Below, piece after piece: positions 27,990 through 37,123 of a stretch of DNA of 64,000 bases. Origin of the DNA: Clostridium manihotivorum (GTDB lineage Bacteria; Bacillota; Clostridia; Clostridiales; Clostridiaceae); contig NZ_CP025746.1 of the NCBI RefSeq assembly GCF_004015185.1, positions 6,300,327 through 6,364,326 of the forward strand, in the 5' to 3' direction. Below the pieces are notes generated by a model. The model saw only the letters and a list, made by a program, of their open reading frames with translations. It ran no database searches and had not been told where the DNA came from. The position numbers and the translations under genes were made by a program. Position 1 is the first letter of the stretch. The number at the start of each line of letters is the position of its first letter.

Positions 27990-29330
27990 ATGTCAAAACC
28001 TATGGACTTATTAGAAAGTAAACTAATGCCCGTAGCTGCCAAAATATCTGCAAACAGATACTTGTTAGCAATTCGTGATGGCTTTATGCTAGCTATGCCA
28101 TTACTTATAATCGGTGCTATGTCACTTCTTGTGGCAAACTTCCCAATTCAAGGCTTCTTAGACTTTATGGCTAGTGTATTTGGAAAGAACTGGACAGTAT
28201 TTTTCTCAAGACCTAATGACATAACAATGTCTATAATGACAATCTTCGTAGTATATGGTATATCAAACAGCTTAGCACTTCACTACGAATTAGAAGGCAT
28301 AAGCACAGGTGCTATATCTTTAGTAGCATTCTTTATGCTTACTCCATTTGCAACAACTTTTACTCCAGCAAATTCAAAGACAGTTTATGACATAACAAAT
28401 GTTATTCCTATGGACTGGCTTGGATCAAAGGGATTATTCGTTGGTATGCTTACTGCTATACTAACTACAGAAATTATAAGAATGGTAGTAAAAAGAGGCT
28501 GGGTTATTAAGATGCCTGAAGGAGTTCCTCCAACAGTATCAAAAGCATTCTCAGCACTTATTCCAGCAGCTTTAGTAATATTAAGCTTTGACGTTATTAG
28601 ACTTCTATTCACTTGGACTTCATATGGAACAGTACATGGCTTCATTTACAAAGTACTTCAAGCTCCATTAACTCACTTAGGTGATAGTTTAGGTGCAACA
28701 GTAATTGCAAACTTATTCATTGGTTTATTCTGGGTATTTGGTATTCATGGTGCTAATATAGTTGGTTCTGTTATGTCACCAATCTGGCTTTCATTGTCAG
28801 CTGAAAACTTAGCTGCATTTAAAACTGGTGTGACTGGCTCAGCACTTCCACATGTTATCACTCAACAATTCCAAGAAATTTTCTTACAATTAGGTGGTTC
28901 TGGTTGTACACTTGCATTATGTATAACAATGATGTTCCTATGTAGATCTCAAATCTGTAAAAAACTTGGTAGACTAGCTTTCCTTCCTGGTTTATTCAAT
29001 ATAAATGAACCAATAACTTTTGGTCTTCCAATAGTTCTTAACCCAATAATGATGATACCATTTATAATAACTCCAATAGCACTAGCAGTTGTATGTTACT
29101 TTGCAGTATCTACAGGATTGGTTCCTCGTCCTTCAGGAGTTCTTATTCCTTGGACTACTCCAGCAATATTTGGTGGCTTCCTAGTGTCAGGAGTTAAAGG
29201 AGCATTACTTCAAGTAGTAGAAATTGCTGTTTCCTTCATAATCTATTTCCCATTCATAAGGATGGTTGACAAGCAATATCTTGCTGAAGAAAAAGCTTAT
29301 GAATCTGCTGATGCAAACTTAACTGTATAG
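27990..29330 (+). CDS. PTS cellobiose/lichenan-family EIIC permease
   Basis: A 446-residue membrane permease of the CelB type with about ten helices. The N-terminal amphipathic LESKLMPVAAKISANRYLLAIRDG, the central FWVFGIHGANIVGSVM and the GLFNINEPITFGLPIVLNP loop are family landmarks, the last containing the substrate/phosphorylation Glu. It imports and phosphorylates a beta-glucoside such as cellobiose, or a chito-oligosaccharide; the exact sugar is not readable. The GH4 enzyme at 52441 could cleave the product but is 23 kb away. RBS AAAGGAG. Confidence 0.92.
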   Translation: MSKPMDLLESKLMPVAAKISANRYLLAIRDGFMLAMPLLIIGAMSLLVANFPIQGFLDFMASVFGKNWTVFFSRPNDITMSIMTIFVVYGISNSLALHYELEGISTGAISLVAFFMLTPFATTFTPANSKTVYDITNVIPMDWLGSKGLFVGMLTAILTTEIIRMVVKRGWVIKMPEGVPPTVSKAFSALIPAALVILSFDVIRLLFTWTSYGTVHGFIYKVLQAPLTHLGDSLGATVIANLFIGLFWVFGIHGANIVGSVMSPIWLSLSAENLAAFKTGVTGSALPHVITQQFQEIFLQLGGSGCTLALCITMMFLCRSQICKKLGRLAFLPGLFNINEPITFGLPIVLNPIMMIPFIITPIALAVVCYFAVSTGLVPRPSGVLIPWTTPAIFGGFLVSGVKGALLQVVEIAVSFIIYFPFIRMVDKQYLAEEKAYESADANLTV

Positions 29331-29352
29331 AAAATAGTATATTATATAAAGA

Positions 29353-29385
29353 ATATAGATGGTTACAAGTTGTAACCATCTATAT
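29353..29385 (+). terminator. Strong hairpin between EIIC and the downstream membrane gene
   Basis: ATATAGATGGTTACA pairs perfectly with its complement around a 3-nt loop. The following T-run is interrupted (ATCTCTATATTTA), so it may be a partial terminator or an mRNA-stabilising 3' end of the PTS transcript. Confidence 0.6.
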
Positions 29386-29443
29386 CTCTATATTTAGAAT
29401 ATCGAAGCAATAATCACAACCTAATGGGAAGGGAGACTTTATT

Positions 29444-29938
29444 TTGAATCTTTTATATGAACTAAAAATAAGCATGTTTAAGCCACATCTATATCATAGG
29501 TTTAAAGATCAACCCTTTGGTAAGTTATTAAAATTTGATTTTTTAGTGGCTATAACAGGATTTATATTTTTTATGTTTATGAAGGCTATAAAGGGAGTAA
29601 TCTATGGTAACTTTACCTCTGTAATTAACTACTATATCACTTTTGATGTAGCTACAGTCCTCGGAATTATACTTTATTCAACTATAGGAACTGCTATAAC
29701 TGCACTATTCTTAAGTTTCCTATTTCTTGGCTACAATAAATTTAAACGTATTAACACTATAAACTTTGGTTCAATATATAACTATGCTACCCATACACTA
29801 CTAATAGCTATCTTCATAGGTAATCTAATGGGACCATTTGTAATATTGTTTATTCTAGGTTATTACATCATGGCTGTAAAAGGTGATCTTTTAAATGCTC
29901 AAGATGGAGTAAGTCCTTTAAGATATCTACGAAACTAA
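29444..29938 (+). CDS. Multi-pass membrane protein of unknown function, end of the PTS operon region
   Basis: A 164-residue protein with about four hydrophobic segments (near residues 32-50, 60-82, 86-104 and 120-145). It has a soluble N-terminus and a C-terminal GVSPLRYLRN. I do not recognise the family. It starts with TTG preceded by AAGGGAG at 8 nt. It may be expressed by readthrough from the PTS operon or separately, since a strong hairpin lies between. A good terminator (29943-29989) follows. Confidence 0.65.
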   Translation: MNLLYELKISMFKPHLYHRFKDQPFGKLLKFDFLVAITGFIFFMFMKAIKGVIYGNFTSVINYYITFDVATVLGIILYSTIGTAITALFLSFLFLGYNKFKRINTINFGSIYNYATHTLLIAIFIGNLMGPFVILFILGYYIMAVKGDLLNAQDGVSPLRYLRN

Positions 29939-29942
29939 AACA

Positions 29943-29989
29943 AAAAGCATGTTCAAATAAGATTATATATCCTATTTGAACATGCTTTT
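29943..29989. terminator. Bidirectional terminator
   Basis: A 17-bp stem starting AAAAGCATGTTCAAATA with its complement ending in a T-run; it separates the membrane gene from the convergent chemoreceptor gene. Confidence 0.8.
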
Positions 29990-30040
29990 ATTAATATTAA
30001 AGAAAAACCTTCTAAATCATATACATCTTCTGGAGTGATC

Positions 30041-31741
30041 TTACTTAAGTCTGAATTTATTTACAGCTTCAACCATCCCTTTTGTCATGGAAGATAGAGT
30101 TTGAGCTGCTGCTGCAATTTCTTCTGATGATGCATTTATTTCTTCTGATGACGCTGCTATAACCTCAGATGATGACGCTATCTCTTCAGCCGCTGAAGTA
30201 GACTCCCCTATGCTGCTTACTATAGCATTCTTCTCTGCTTTAACATTTTCAGCCGATTTAGCTATAGATTCTATTTGAGGTATAACATTATTTATTTCTT
30301 CTAATATCTTCTTAAAAGAATCCGCAGACGCATTTATTCCTGTTAACTGATTAGACAACTCACTGCTCATCACATCTGAACTAGAAATAAGGTTCTTAGT
30401 GTCACTTGAAACACTATTCACTATCAAGTTTATCTCTCCTGAAGACTTCTTAGACTGCTCAGCAAGCTTCCTTATTTCTTCTGCCACTACTGCAAAGCCT
30501 TTACCTGCTTCTCCAGCTCTTGCAGCCTCAATGGCAGCATTAAGCGCCAACAGATTGGTCTGATCAGCAATTGCATTTATCAATCCTGTAATCTCATTGA
30601 TATGCTCGATATTATCGCCTAAGCTAGATAACTTTGATATAAAGTTAGCTAAAGATGTGGATACCTTATTAATGGAGCTCACCATTCCATTCATACTATC
30701 GTTACTTTCGTTTGCTAGAACCACGACTTCTCTAGAATTATTGTCCACTTCACCTATAGACGCTAATATACTATTTAAATCTTCATTAAATTTATTTATG
30801 CTCCTATCTATATCTGATAAACCGCTTGCTTGATCATTTGTACTTGAAGCTATTTCAGTTATACTTGTTGTTATATCACTAGTTGTTGCAGACATTTCCT
30901 CTGCTACAGCAGACAAACTCTCAGTCTGAACATTAATGGTCTTGGAATGATCAACGAAGCCTTTAAGAGTTTCAGATATATCCGTAAGCATCTTATTTAG
31001 AGATCTCTTTATTATATCAAACTCATTATCCCCGTCGTAGGTTATATCTACAGTAAAATCTCCTAGAGCTACCTTTTCTATTTTTTCAATCATATCCTTT
31101 GATGCTGTTCTTATATTGTGAATTATCAACAATGAAATTGAGCTTAATATGATAAATATGATAATTAAAATAATACAAAATGTTGTATAACTGCCTGAAT
31201 ATAATAAATTGCTTTGATCATATACATTGGAAGCTACTTTTTGGTGTAATTCCATTGTATTTTCAAGAATTGATGCAATCTCATCTCCTAGCTGTCCAAA
31301 TCTTGAAGCATCAGAACTCGAAAGTTTACCCCCTGCTCTTAAGTTATCTTCATTTTTATTCCACAAACTTATGTATTCTGTATAGTCCTTCTTAAATGCT
31401 GCTGCATTATTTACCTCTTGTCCGTTAGTTGCATTCTTTTCATATAGAGCTAGATTATCTTGAACTATTTTGTCATAAGTCTTTATTGCACTATTGTCTT
31501 GTTCATTAAACTTAGAACTTACCGAGGTAGCTGTTAATCTTACATTAAGAAAGTTAGCTCTTATTTGAGATACATAATAAGTGGTCTGCAAATCACCTTT
31601 ATACATATTGCCTAAGTTGTCATTTAGCTTATCCATATTCCTTATAGCTAGTCCTCCTATCGTGACTGTGAAAATAATGGATAAAAAAGCTATCAAAACG
31701 ACCATAGTAGATATCCTAGCCTTTTTAAAAAATTTAAACAT
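30041..31741 (-). CDS. Methyl-accepting chemotaxis protein
   Basis: A 566-residue chemoreceptor. TM1 is at about 14-34, then an extracytoplasmic four-helix-bundle sensor (about 35-185, 4HB_MCP-like), TM2 at about 186-208 and a HAMP domain. The long signalling coiled coil has the hairpin-tip sequence DQTNLLALNAAIEAARAGEA with GKGFAVVAEEIRKLAEQS. The C-terminal third is rich in SSEEIAASSEEINASSEEI repeats, as usual in clostridial receptors. The ligand is unknown. No che genes are adjacent. Confidence 0.93.
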   Translation of the reverse strand: MFKFFKKARISTMVVLIAFLSIIFTVTIGGLAIRNMDKLNDNLGNMYKGDLQTTYYVSQIRANFLNVRLTATSVSSKFNEQDNSAIKTYDKIVQDNLALYEKNATNGQEVNNAAAFKKDYTEYISLWNKNEDNLRAGGKLSSSDASRFGQLGDEIASILENTMELHQKVASNVYDQSNLLYSGSYTTFCIILIIIFIILSSISLLIIHNIRTASKDMIEKIEKVALGDFTVDITYDGDNEFDIIKRSLNKMLTDISETLKGFVDHSKTINVQTESLSAVAEEMSATTSDITTSITEIASSTNDQASGLSDIDRSINKFNEDLNSILASIGEVDNNSREVVVLANESNDSMNGMVSSINKVSTSLANFISKLSSLGDNIEHINEITGLINAIADQTNLLALNAAIEAARAGEAGKGFAVVAEEIRKLAEQSKKSSGEINLIVNSVSSDTKNLISSSDVMSSELSNQLTGINASADSFKKILEEINNVIPQIESIAKSAENVKAEKNAIVSSIGESTSAAEEIASSSEVIAASSEEINASSEEIAAAAQTLSSMTKGMVEAVNKFRLK

Positions 31742-31959
31742 ATTCTATTCCCCCTAATATTTATAATAATATTTTTAATCTAATTAAATAAAATATTTAA
31801 CTTAATTAAATATTATACTTTACAGTCAGTTCATTCAACGATTAATCAGTGGCATATAAAGAAATCACTGGCTACCGTATATTTTTTATCCTAGTTATGA
31901 ATAAAACAGTTATAATATTAGTAAATACTTATATTTTTATTTATTTAGGGGGAATCATT

Positions 31960-32913
31960 ATGAAAATAGTATTATTGGAACCATTAGGTATAAGTAAAGA
32001 CACCTTAACTAAATTAGCTTCAGATCTTATTGATAAAGGTCATGAGTTCATAGCTTATGATACAGTGGAAAAAGATACTGAAATGTTAAAAAATAGAGCT
32101 AGCGGTGCAGATATTCTTATGATTGCAAATAGCCCTTTATGCGGCGAGGTTATAAGAAGTGTAGAAAATTTAAAATATATAGCCGTTGCCTTTACAGGGG
32201 TAGACCATGTAGATAAGGCAGCCTGTGAAGAAAGAGGAATAACAGTATCAAATGCTAAAGGTTATGCCACAGAAGCTGTAGCAGAGCTAACTATAGGAAT
32301 GATAATATCTTTGCTTAGAAATGTAAAACAATGTGATGACGTTGCTCGAAAAGAAGGAACTAAATTAGGCCTAGTAGGAACAGAGCTAAATGGAAAAACT
32401 GTAGGTATAGTTGGAACTGGGGATATAGGCATAAGAACTGCTGAAATTCTTAAAGCCTTTAATTGCAAACTATTAGGCTACAGCAGAACTGAAAGAATTG
32501 AAGGTAAAGACTTAGGAATTAATTATGTGAGCCTAGAAGATTTATTAAAAAATAGTGATATAGTATCGCTTCATGTACCTCTTACAGATAGTACAAATAA
32601 GCTTATAAATAAAGACAACCTACATTTAATGAAAAGAAATGCAATACTAATAAACATGGCAAGAGGTCCTGTTGTTGATAGTGATGCCTTAGCAGAAGCC
32701 TTGAACAATGGAACTATCGCTGGCGCTGGAATAGATGTCTTTGAGGTTGAACCACCTGTTAAAGCTTGTCATCCTTTATTTAATTCAAAAAATACCCTTG
32801 TTACACCTCATATAGCTTTTGCAACTGATGAATCTATGGTAAAGAGAGCAGATATAGTTTTCGATAACGTGTACTCTTGGATAAATGGCGAAAAAAAGAA
32901 TATAGTTTTTTAG
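31960..32913 (+). CDS. D-isomer-specific 2-hydroxyacid dehydrogenase
   Basis: A 317-residue NAD-dependent dehydrogenase. The Rossmann motif GIVGTGDIGIRTAEIL is at about 145-160. The catalytic set is Arg in NMARGPVVD, Glu in AGIDVFEVEPP and His in TPHIAFATDE. Substrates in this family include glycerate, phosphoglycerate and lactate-type acids, so no specific name is given. The open frame begins at 31849, but ATG 31960 with GGGGGAA upstream is the true start. A TATAAT at about 31912 may be its -10. Confidence 0.9.
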   Translation: MKIVLLEPLGISKDTLTKLASDLIDKGHEFIAYDTVEKDTEMLKNRASGADILMIANSPLCGEVIRSVENLKYIAVAFTGVDHVDKAACEERGITVSNAKGYATEAVAELTIGMIISLLRNVKQCDDVARKEGTKLGLVGTELNGKTVGIVGTGDIGIRTAEILKAFNCKLLGYSRTERIEGKDLGINYVSLEDLLKNSDIVSLHVPLTDSTNKLINKDNLHLMKRNAILINMARGPVVDSDALAEALNNGTIAGAGIDVFEVEPPVKACHPLFNSKNTLVTPHIAFATDESMVKRADIVFDNVYSWINGEKKNIVF

Positions 32914-32993
32914 TAAAACTACTTTATAATCAATAACCTTATAACAAAATATTCCACGTATTATTAAAGAGATAGAGGTTATATTAATATCAT

Positions 32994-33357
32994 AAGGAAC
33001 ATGGTGATAAGTCAATCCTTATAATATAGTTTATACTATCTTTATAAGAGGAATTTATATAGTGATAGCAATAGCTGTTGTTATGTAAATAAGATTCTAT
33101 ATGGTTAGGAAAGGCTTTATTGTAGTCATAGATTTTGATTATACTGAGGTCCCAACTTATCATATTGGGTCGAGATAAGATGTTGTATGGTGTTGTAATG
33201 GTTATATGTAGCCGAAAGGTTATATATAGTTATGTAAATATCTTATAAGGTCGAACGAACCATTAATATTGGTAGTGATGTGCTTTTTTATAGTCGAAAG
33301 ATTATAATTAGGTGATAAATTATCTTTATTGGTGCTAGTCATATCACCATGTTTCTT
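32994..33357 (+). ncRNA. Candidate large structured noncoding RNA, about 364 nt, class unknown
   Basis: The ends pair over 16 bp (32994-33009 with 33342-33357, one G-U). Inside are a hairpin CTTATA...TATAAG (33019-33048), a two-tier arm (ATATAG/CTATAT with ATAGCAA/TTGTTAT inside), a CCCAA/TTGGG hairpin (33151-33169), and two long hairpins capped by GAAA (33201-33230 and 33288-33307). The loop CTTATC (33156-33161) can pair with GATAAG (33174-33179), a possible pseudoknot. Its G+C looks higher than flanking spacers. No ORF runs through. It lacks RNase P, tmRNA, SRP and T-box landmarks. A terminator hairpin follows at 33398. Confidence 0.6.
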
Positions 33358-33397
33358 ATGTTAAATAAAAATTAACACCCCTACTCTGGTATACTCT

Positions 33398-33448
33398 ACC
33401 ACCTTAATGTCAATAATCTTAAAGATTATGAAGTTAGGTGGTGTTTTT
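33398..33448 (+). terminator. Hairpin plus T-run that buries the RBS of the next gene
   Basis: ACCACCTTAA...AATAATCTT (33398-33420) pairs with AAGATTAT...TTAGGTGGT (33422-33442), followed by GTTTTTT and then ATG 33450. The 3' arm contains the ribosome site AGGTGG (33436-33441). It can therefore act as terminator of the upstream RNA and as a translation-sequestering hairpin. Confidence 0.7.
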
Positions 33449-33449
33449 T

Positions 33450-33743
33450 ATGAAAAAATTAAATGCTTTTTTGGGATTAAATGATATCGAGAAATTCTCC
33501 AGCAATGATACTAAAGACTTAATTAAACTTACTATACTATTCTTTTTTTCTTCATTATACTCACTTTTTTATACATATGATTACTATAAAAGTTATTTAA
33601 ATCATCCATCAGATATATCTCTAATGCAAAACGCAAAAGGGGTATTTATAATAACACTAGGTTTAGGATATACATTTATATATTTCTTTATAAATATATT
33701 TATATCAAGACGAGCGAATAAACCTATTAAAAAAAAGGGTTAA
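33450..33743 (+). CDS. Small two-helix membrane protein, unknown function
   Basis: A 97-residue protein with a charged N-terminus (FLGLNDIEKFSSNDTKDLIK), two membrane helices (about 27-44 and 66-86) and a basic tail (RRANKPIKKKG). The longest frame starts at GTG 33438, inside the ribosome site, so ATG 33450 is used. The family is not recognised. Its RBS is enclosed in the terminator hairpin that follows the structured RNA, so its expression is probably tied to that RNA. Confidence 0.65.
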   Translation: MKKLNAFLGLNDIEKFSSNDTKDLIKLTILFFFSSLYSLFYTYDYYKSYLNHPSDISLMQNAKGVFIITLGLGYTFIYFFINIFISRRANKPIKKKG

Positions 33744-33854
33744 CAGAAACATTATACTTTTACATACATATATTTTACTTAATTAAAAATCTCTTTCTAG
33801 GTATAACAACTGGTAATGGTGATTATAAAATTTCACATAATTAAAATTGATACT

Positions 33855-34550
33855 TTATACAACTAAATCTCCTAATTCGGAAAAAACAACTGTATTTCTT
33901 CTTTCCTTAGCCTTATAAAGCGCTCTATCAGCCAAGTCAATAAGTAACTGAGTATCTACTTGGTCTCTAACTGAAACTACCCCTATACTTATAGTCACGT
34001 TTCTTTCATCTTCTTTAAACCTAAACACATGACTTGCTACTAGATTTCTAATCTTTTCGGCTACTATTATAGCCTTTTCTTTATTTGTTTCCGGAAGAAT
34101 TATTGCAAACTCTTCACCACCGAATCTAGTTATAGTATCTCTGGCTCTTATATTGGGCTTTATTATATTAGCTAATTCCTTAAGAACTAAATCTCCTGAA
34201 CTATGTCCATAGGTATCATTAATTATCTTAAAATTATCCACATCAATCATCAATAAGGATATACCTAGGTCGTTGTCCTTTAACTTTTTCATCTCATCTA
34301 CCATTTTACCTACAAAAAACCTTCTATTGTACAATTCAGTAAGTTTATCTGTATACGCAAGAATGCGTAGATCCTTCATCATCATTCCACATCTAAAAGC
34401 AAATACAGCGTCTATAAATGCTATGCTTGTCCATATAATAAATATATACTTTCTAGGAGCATATAAATCTAATACATATCCTAGAATGTGCAATATTATT
34501 ACATTTAGAGAAATTATAAACGGGGTAAATTTATTAAGAATCCTATCCAT
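33855..34550 (-). CDS. Membrane-bound diguanylate cyclase
   Basis: A 231-residue protein with two hydrophobic helices (about 10-28 and 35-55) and a GGDEF domain from ~65. DVDNFKIINDTYGHSSGD and the active-site GGEEF are intact, and RARD lies five residues before GGEEF as an inhibitory site. It should synthesise cyclic-di-GMP. It is the second such enzyme in the window. The short sensor has no recognised domain. It is monocistronic. Confidence 0.92.
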   Translation of the reverse strand: MDRILNKFTPFIISLNVIILHILGYVLDLYAPRKYIFIIWTSIAFIDAVFAFRCGMMMKDLRILAYTDKLTELYNRRFFVGKMVDEMKKLKDNDLGISLLMIDVDNFKIINDTYGHSSGDLVLKELANIIKPNIRARDTITRFGGEEFAIILPETNKEKAIIVAEKIRNLVASHVFRFKEDERNVTISIGVVSVRDQVDTQLLIDLADRALYKAKERRNTVVFSELGDLVV

Positions 34551-34785
34551 TTTATCCCTTCTTTATGCAAAAATACGTTTTATATTATATCACTTATATA
34601 AACTATAATAAACACTTATTGTTTAATAATTTAACAAATTTATAATATACTACATTAATTAAATGATATATTAATAACATATACTATATGAAAAATTAAT
34701 TTTGATTTTCTTGATGAAAAACAGACTATTTATTATAATTAACACAAAATATAATTCAATTAATTTATATAATAAAGGAGAGTTT

Positions 34786-35550
34786 ATGAGAGAAATAGCA
34801 TTAATAACAGGTGCTTCTAGCGGTTTTGGATACGAATTCGTAAAATTATTTGCTCAAGATCAGTATGATATGATCCTAGTTGCAAGAAACATTGATAGAT
34901 TAATAGAGATAAAAAATGAGTTTAAAAATGTTAACATCACAGTTATACAAAAAGATTTAACTAAACCAAATGCTGTAAAAGAACTATTCTCAGAAATAAA
35001 GAATAAGAACTTATCTGTAGATATCCTAGTAAATAACGCTGGCTTTGGACTATTCGGACAATTCGATAAGCTATCAGCTGAGGCACAATCTAACATGATA
35101 ACACTTAATATCTCAGTGTTGACAGAGCTAAGCCACCATGCTATACAAGAAATGAAGCTAAAAAATCGCGGAAAAATTATAAATATTGCTTCCTTAGGAT
35201 CTTTTCAGCCAGCTCCAATGATGGCAGTATACTGTGCAACCAAGGCATATGTATTATCATTTTCTGAAGCTTTAGCAAAAGAACTTAAAGGTAGTGGTAT
35301 AACAGTTACAACTTTATGTCCAGGAGCATCTAAGACTAACTTTGGTAAAGTTGCAAGTGTTGAAAATACTAGAATGTTCAAAAATCCAATGTCGGCAAGT
35401 TCTGTTGTGAAAATAGGATACAGAGCAATGCACAAAGGATCAAGAGTTGTTATTCCAGGCATCCTTAATAAAGCTATGGCATACACCTCAAAATTTTTGC
35501 CACGTAAACTTGTAGTTCATATGATAGGCTCTTTTACAAAAGAAATATAA
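34786..35550 (+). CDS. Short-chain dehydrogenase/reductase (SDR)
   Basis: A 254-residue classical SDR. The cofactor motif TGASSGFG is at about 8-15, NNAGFG at about 85, the catalytic Ser in NIASLGSF and the YxxxK motif YCATKAY at about 150. A C-terminal extension of ~60 residues (VVIPGILNKAMAYTSKFLPRK) is typical of the DltE/YqjQ-like branch often associated with lipid substrates. The substrate is unknown. The start ATG 34786 has AAAGGAG 5 nt upstream and replaces the 28-residue longer frame. Confidence 0.9.
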   Translation: MREIALITGASSGFGYEFVKLFAQDQYDMILVARNIDRLIEIKNEFKNVNITVIQKDLTKPNAVKELFSEIKNKNLSVDILVNNAGFGLFGQFDKLSAEAQSNMITLNISVLTELSHHAIQEMKLKNRGKIINIASLGSFQPAPMMAVYCATKAYVLSFSEALAKELKGSGITVTTLCPGASKTNFGKVASVENTRMFKNPMSASSVVKIGYRAMHKGSRVVIPGILNKAMAYTSKFLPRKLVVHMIGSFTKEI

Positions 35551-35659
35551 TTATTGCTCTCTCATATAGCATTGCATTCATAACCACTTAATTTCAACAA
35601 TATTATTGAGAATATCCAATAATTAAACTCAGAAAACATTCATGACACTGCCAATCAAT

Positions 35660-35710
35660 AATCCCAGTAGGAAAACAGATTATTAAATCTATTTTCCTAC
35701 TGGGATTTTT
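35660..35710 (+). terminator. Terminator of the SDR gene
   Basis: AATCCCAGTAGGAAAA pairs with its complement around an AT-rich loop and ends in a run of Ts. Confidence 0.85.
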
Positions 35711-35808
35711 ATTAACTGCGTAACGATACTTACATGTGTATGATTTTACTTCATATGGCCATTATATAAAAACAATTGTTAAATTATAAACATTTTTCAA
35801 TCCATGTA

Positions 35809-35860
35809 TTGACAAGTTATTGATAAAACATTATCATGTAATTGATAATGATTTTCATTG
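35809..35860 (+). promoter_or_regulatory. Flavodoxin promoter with overlapping Fur boxes
   Basis: TTGACA (35809-35814), a 17-nt spacer and TATCAT (35832-35837). Overlapping and following the -10 are ATTATCA-N6-TGATAAT (35830-35849) and TTGATAATGATTTTCATTG (35842-35860), close to the Fur 7-1-7 consensus. This placement would give iron-dependent repression. Confidence 0.8.
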
Positions 35861-35890
35861 CTAATATTTTATAAAAAGGTGGTTAGAATA

Positions 35891-36313
35891 ATGTCAAAGG
35901 TAAGTATTATATACTATAGTGGTACAGGCAATACAGAAAAAATGGCAGAACTTATAAGTTCTGGCGTATCTCAAAAAGAATCGCAGGTTAAACTATTACA
36001 AGTATCCTCTGCAACATTAGATGATATAGCTGATTCAGATATAGTAGTCTTAGGATCACCATCTATGGGAAATGAAGTAATAGAAGAATCTGAAATGGAA
36101 CCTTTTGTTGAATCACTGAAAGATATTATTTCAGGCAAAAAAGTTGCCCTCTTCGGTTCATATGGCTGGGGCGATGGAGAATGGATGAGAAACTGGCAAG
36201 ATAGAATGTCTGAATACGGAGCTGTCTTAATAGGAGACGGACTTATAGTTAATGGCTATCCTGAAGACGAGGAAGAAAACCGCTGCATAGAATTTGGTAA
36301 ATCAATAATATAA
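35891..36313 (+). CDS. Flavodoxin (short-chain)
   Basis: A 140-residue FMN electron carrier. The phosphate-binding loop YSGTGNTEKMA is at about 8-18 and the isoalloxazine-contact loops GSPSMGNEVIEE and SYGWGDGEWM follow. It replaces ferredoxin when iron is scarce, which agrees with the Fur boxes in its promoter. The frame opens at 35858; ATG 35891 with AGGTGG upstream is the start. The DUF3793 gene follows 22 nt downstream, so the two form an operon. Confidence 0.93.
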   Translation: MSKVSIIYYSGTGNTEKMAELISSGVSQKESQVKLLQVSSATLDDIADSDIVVLGSPSMGNEVIEESEMEPFVESLKDIISGKKVALFGSYGWGDGEWMRNWQDRMSEYGAVLIGDGLIVNGYPEDEEENRCIEFGKSII

Positions 36314-36335
36314 ATTATACTTAGGAGGGTTTAAT

Positions 36336-36953
36336 TTGGATAATCTAGTGTTTTTTAAACAGTTAGATAATATGAAGGATGAGGAGTATTTTAGATGTTT
36401 TATTTCTTATCTAATTTCACCTGTGATAACAGGGGTTAAACCTTCTTCTATAATCAATATACTTAATACTAATAGAAATCTTTTAAGTTTATGGAACACC
36501 CTAGGTGATGATTTCCTGTCCAATTTAAAACTAGATTATATATCTATTGATCACATAAATAATAAAGAAACAATACTTATATATAACAAAAACTCTATTA
36601 CTGATGTATTAAGTTGTCCAAAGGTAAGATCATTATTAACCAATTATGGTTATACTGATTTAGATGACACAAATGCTGTTCTAAATCATTTATATAACAG
36701 GTTAAAAGAGAATAGATTTCCTCACGAAGCGGGAATCTTTCTTGGAATACCCATTCATGATGTAGAAGGGTTTATTAGCTGCAATAAACCATGCCTGCTA
36801 TCTGGCTACTGGAAGGTCTACTCAGATACAGATTATGCAAAGAGACTTTTTGACCTATATGATAAATCCAAAAACTTAGTAGCAGATTGCATCATACAGG
36901 GAGAGAATGTTATATCACTAAAAAATAATTTTACACCTCAGTTATTTAATTAA
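36336..36953 (+). CDS. DUF3793 family protein, partner of flavodoxin
   Basis: A 205-residue cytoplasmic protein of a clostridial family with no known function. The diagnostic stretch FPHEAGIFLGIPIHDVEGFI followed by LLSGYWKVYSDTDYAKRLFDLY is intact near the C-terminus. It starts with TTG, with AGGAGGG 7 nt upstream. Its position after a Fur-boxed flavodoxin suggests a role in iron limitation, an inference from context only. Confidence 0.85.
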   Translation: MDNLVFFKQLDNMKDEEYFRCFISYLISPVITGVKPSSIINILNTNRNLLSLWNTLGDDFLSNLKLDYISIDHINNKETILIYNKNSITDVLSCPKVRSLLTNYGYTDLDDTNAVLNHLYNRLKENRFPHEAGIFLGIPIHDVEGFISCNKPCLLSGYWKVYSDTDYAKRLFDLYDKSKNLVADCIIQGENVISLKNNFTPQLFN

Positions 36954-37081
36954 TTAGAATCTCAATCTGCCTCTGAAGTTCTAAGAAAATATTAAATAAA
37001 AAACTAAAATTGCGCACTCCTTATTAGATTTGAATCTGCCGTAAAATCTAATAAAAAAATAAAACATATAACTATACTATA

Positions 37082-37111
37082 AGCCTATATCTTAGCTGCA
37101 AGATATAGGCT
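37082..37111. terminator. Hairpin between convergent DUF3793 and half-Cas6 genes
   Basis: The stem AGCCTATATCTT / AAGATATAGGCT. A second stem (TTATTAGATTT/AAATCTAATAA, about 37020-37051) lies nearer DUF3793. Confidence 0.7.
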
Positions 37112-37123
37112 CTTCTTATGTAA

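Noticed and set aside
32994..33357. RNase P, tmRNA, SRP or T-box RNA
   Set aside because: None of their invariant words (for example the RNase P GAGGAAAGTCC block or the T-box GGGTGG core) is present.
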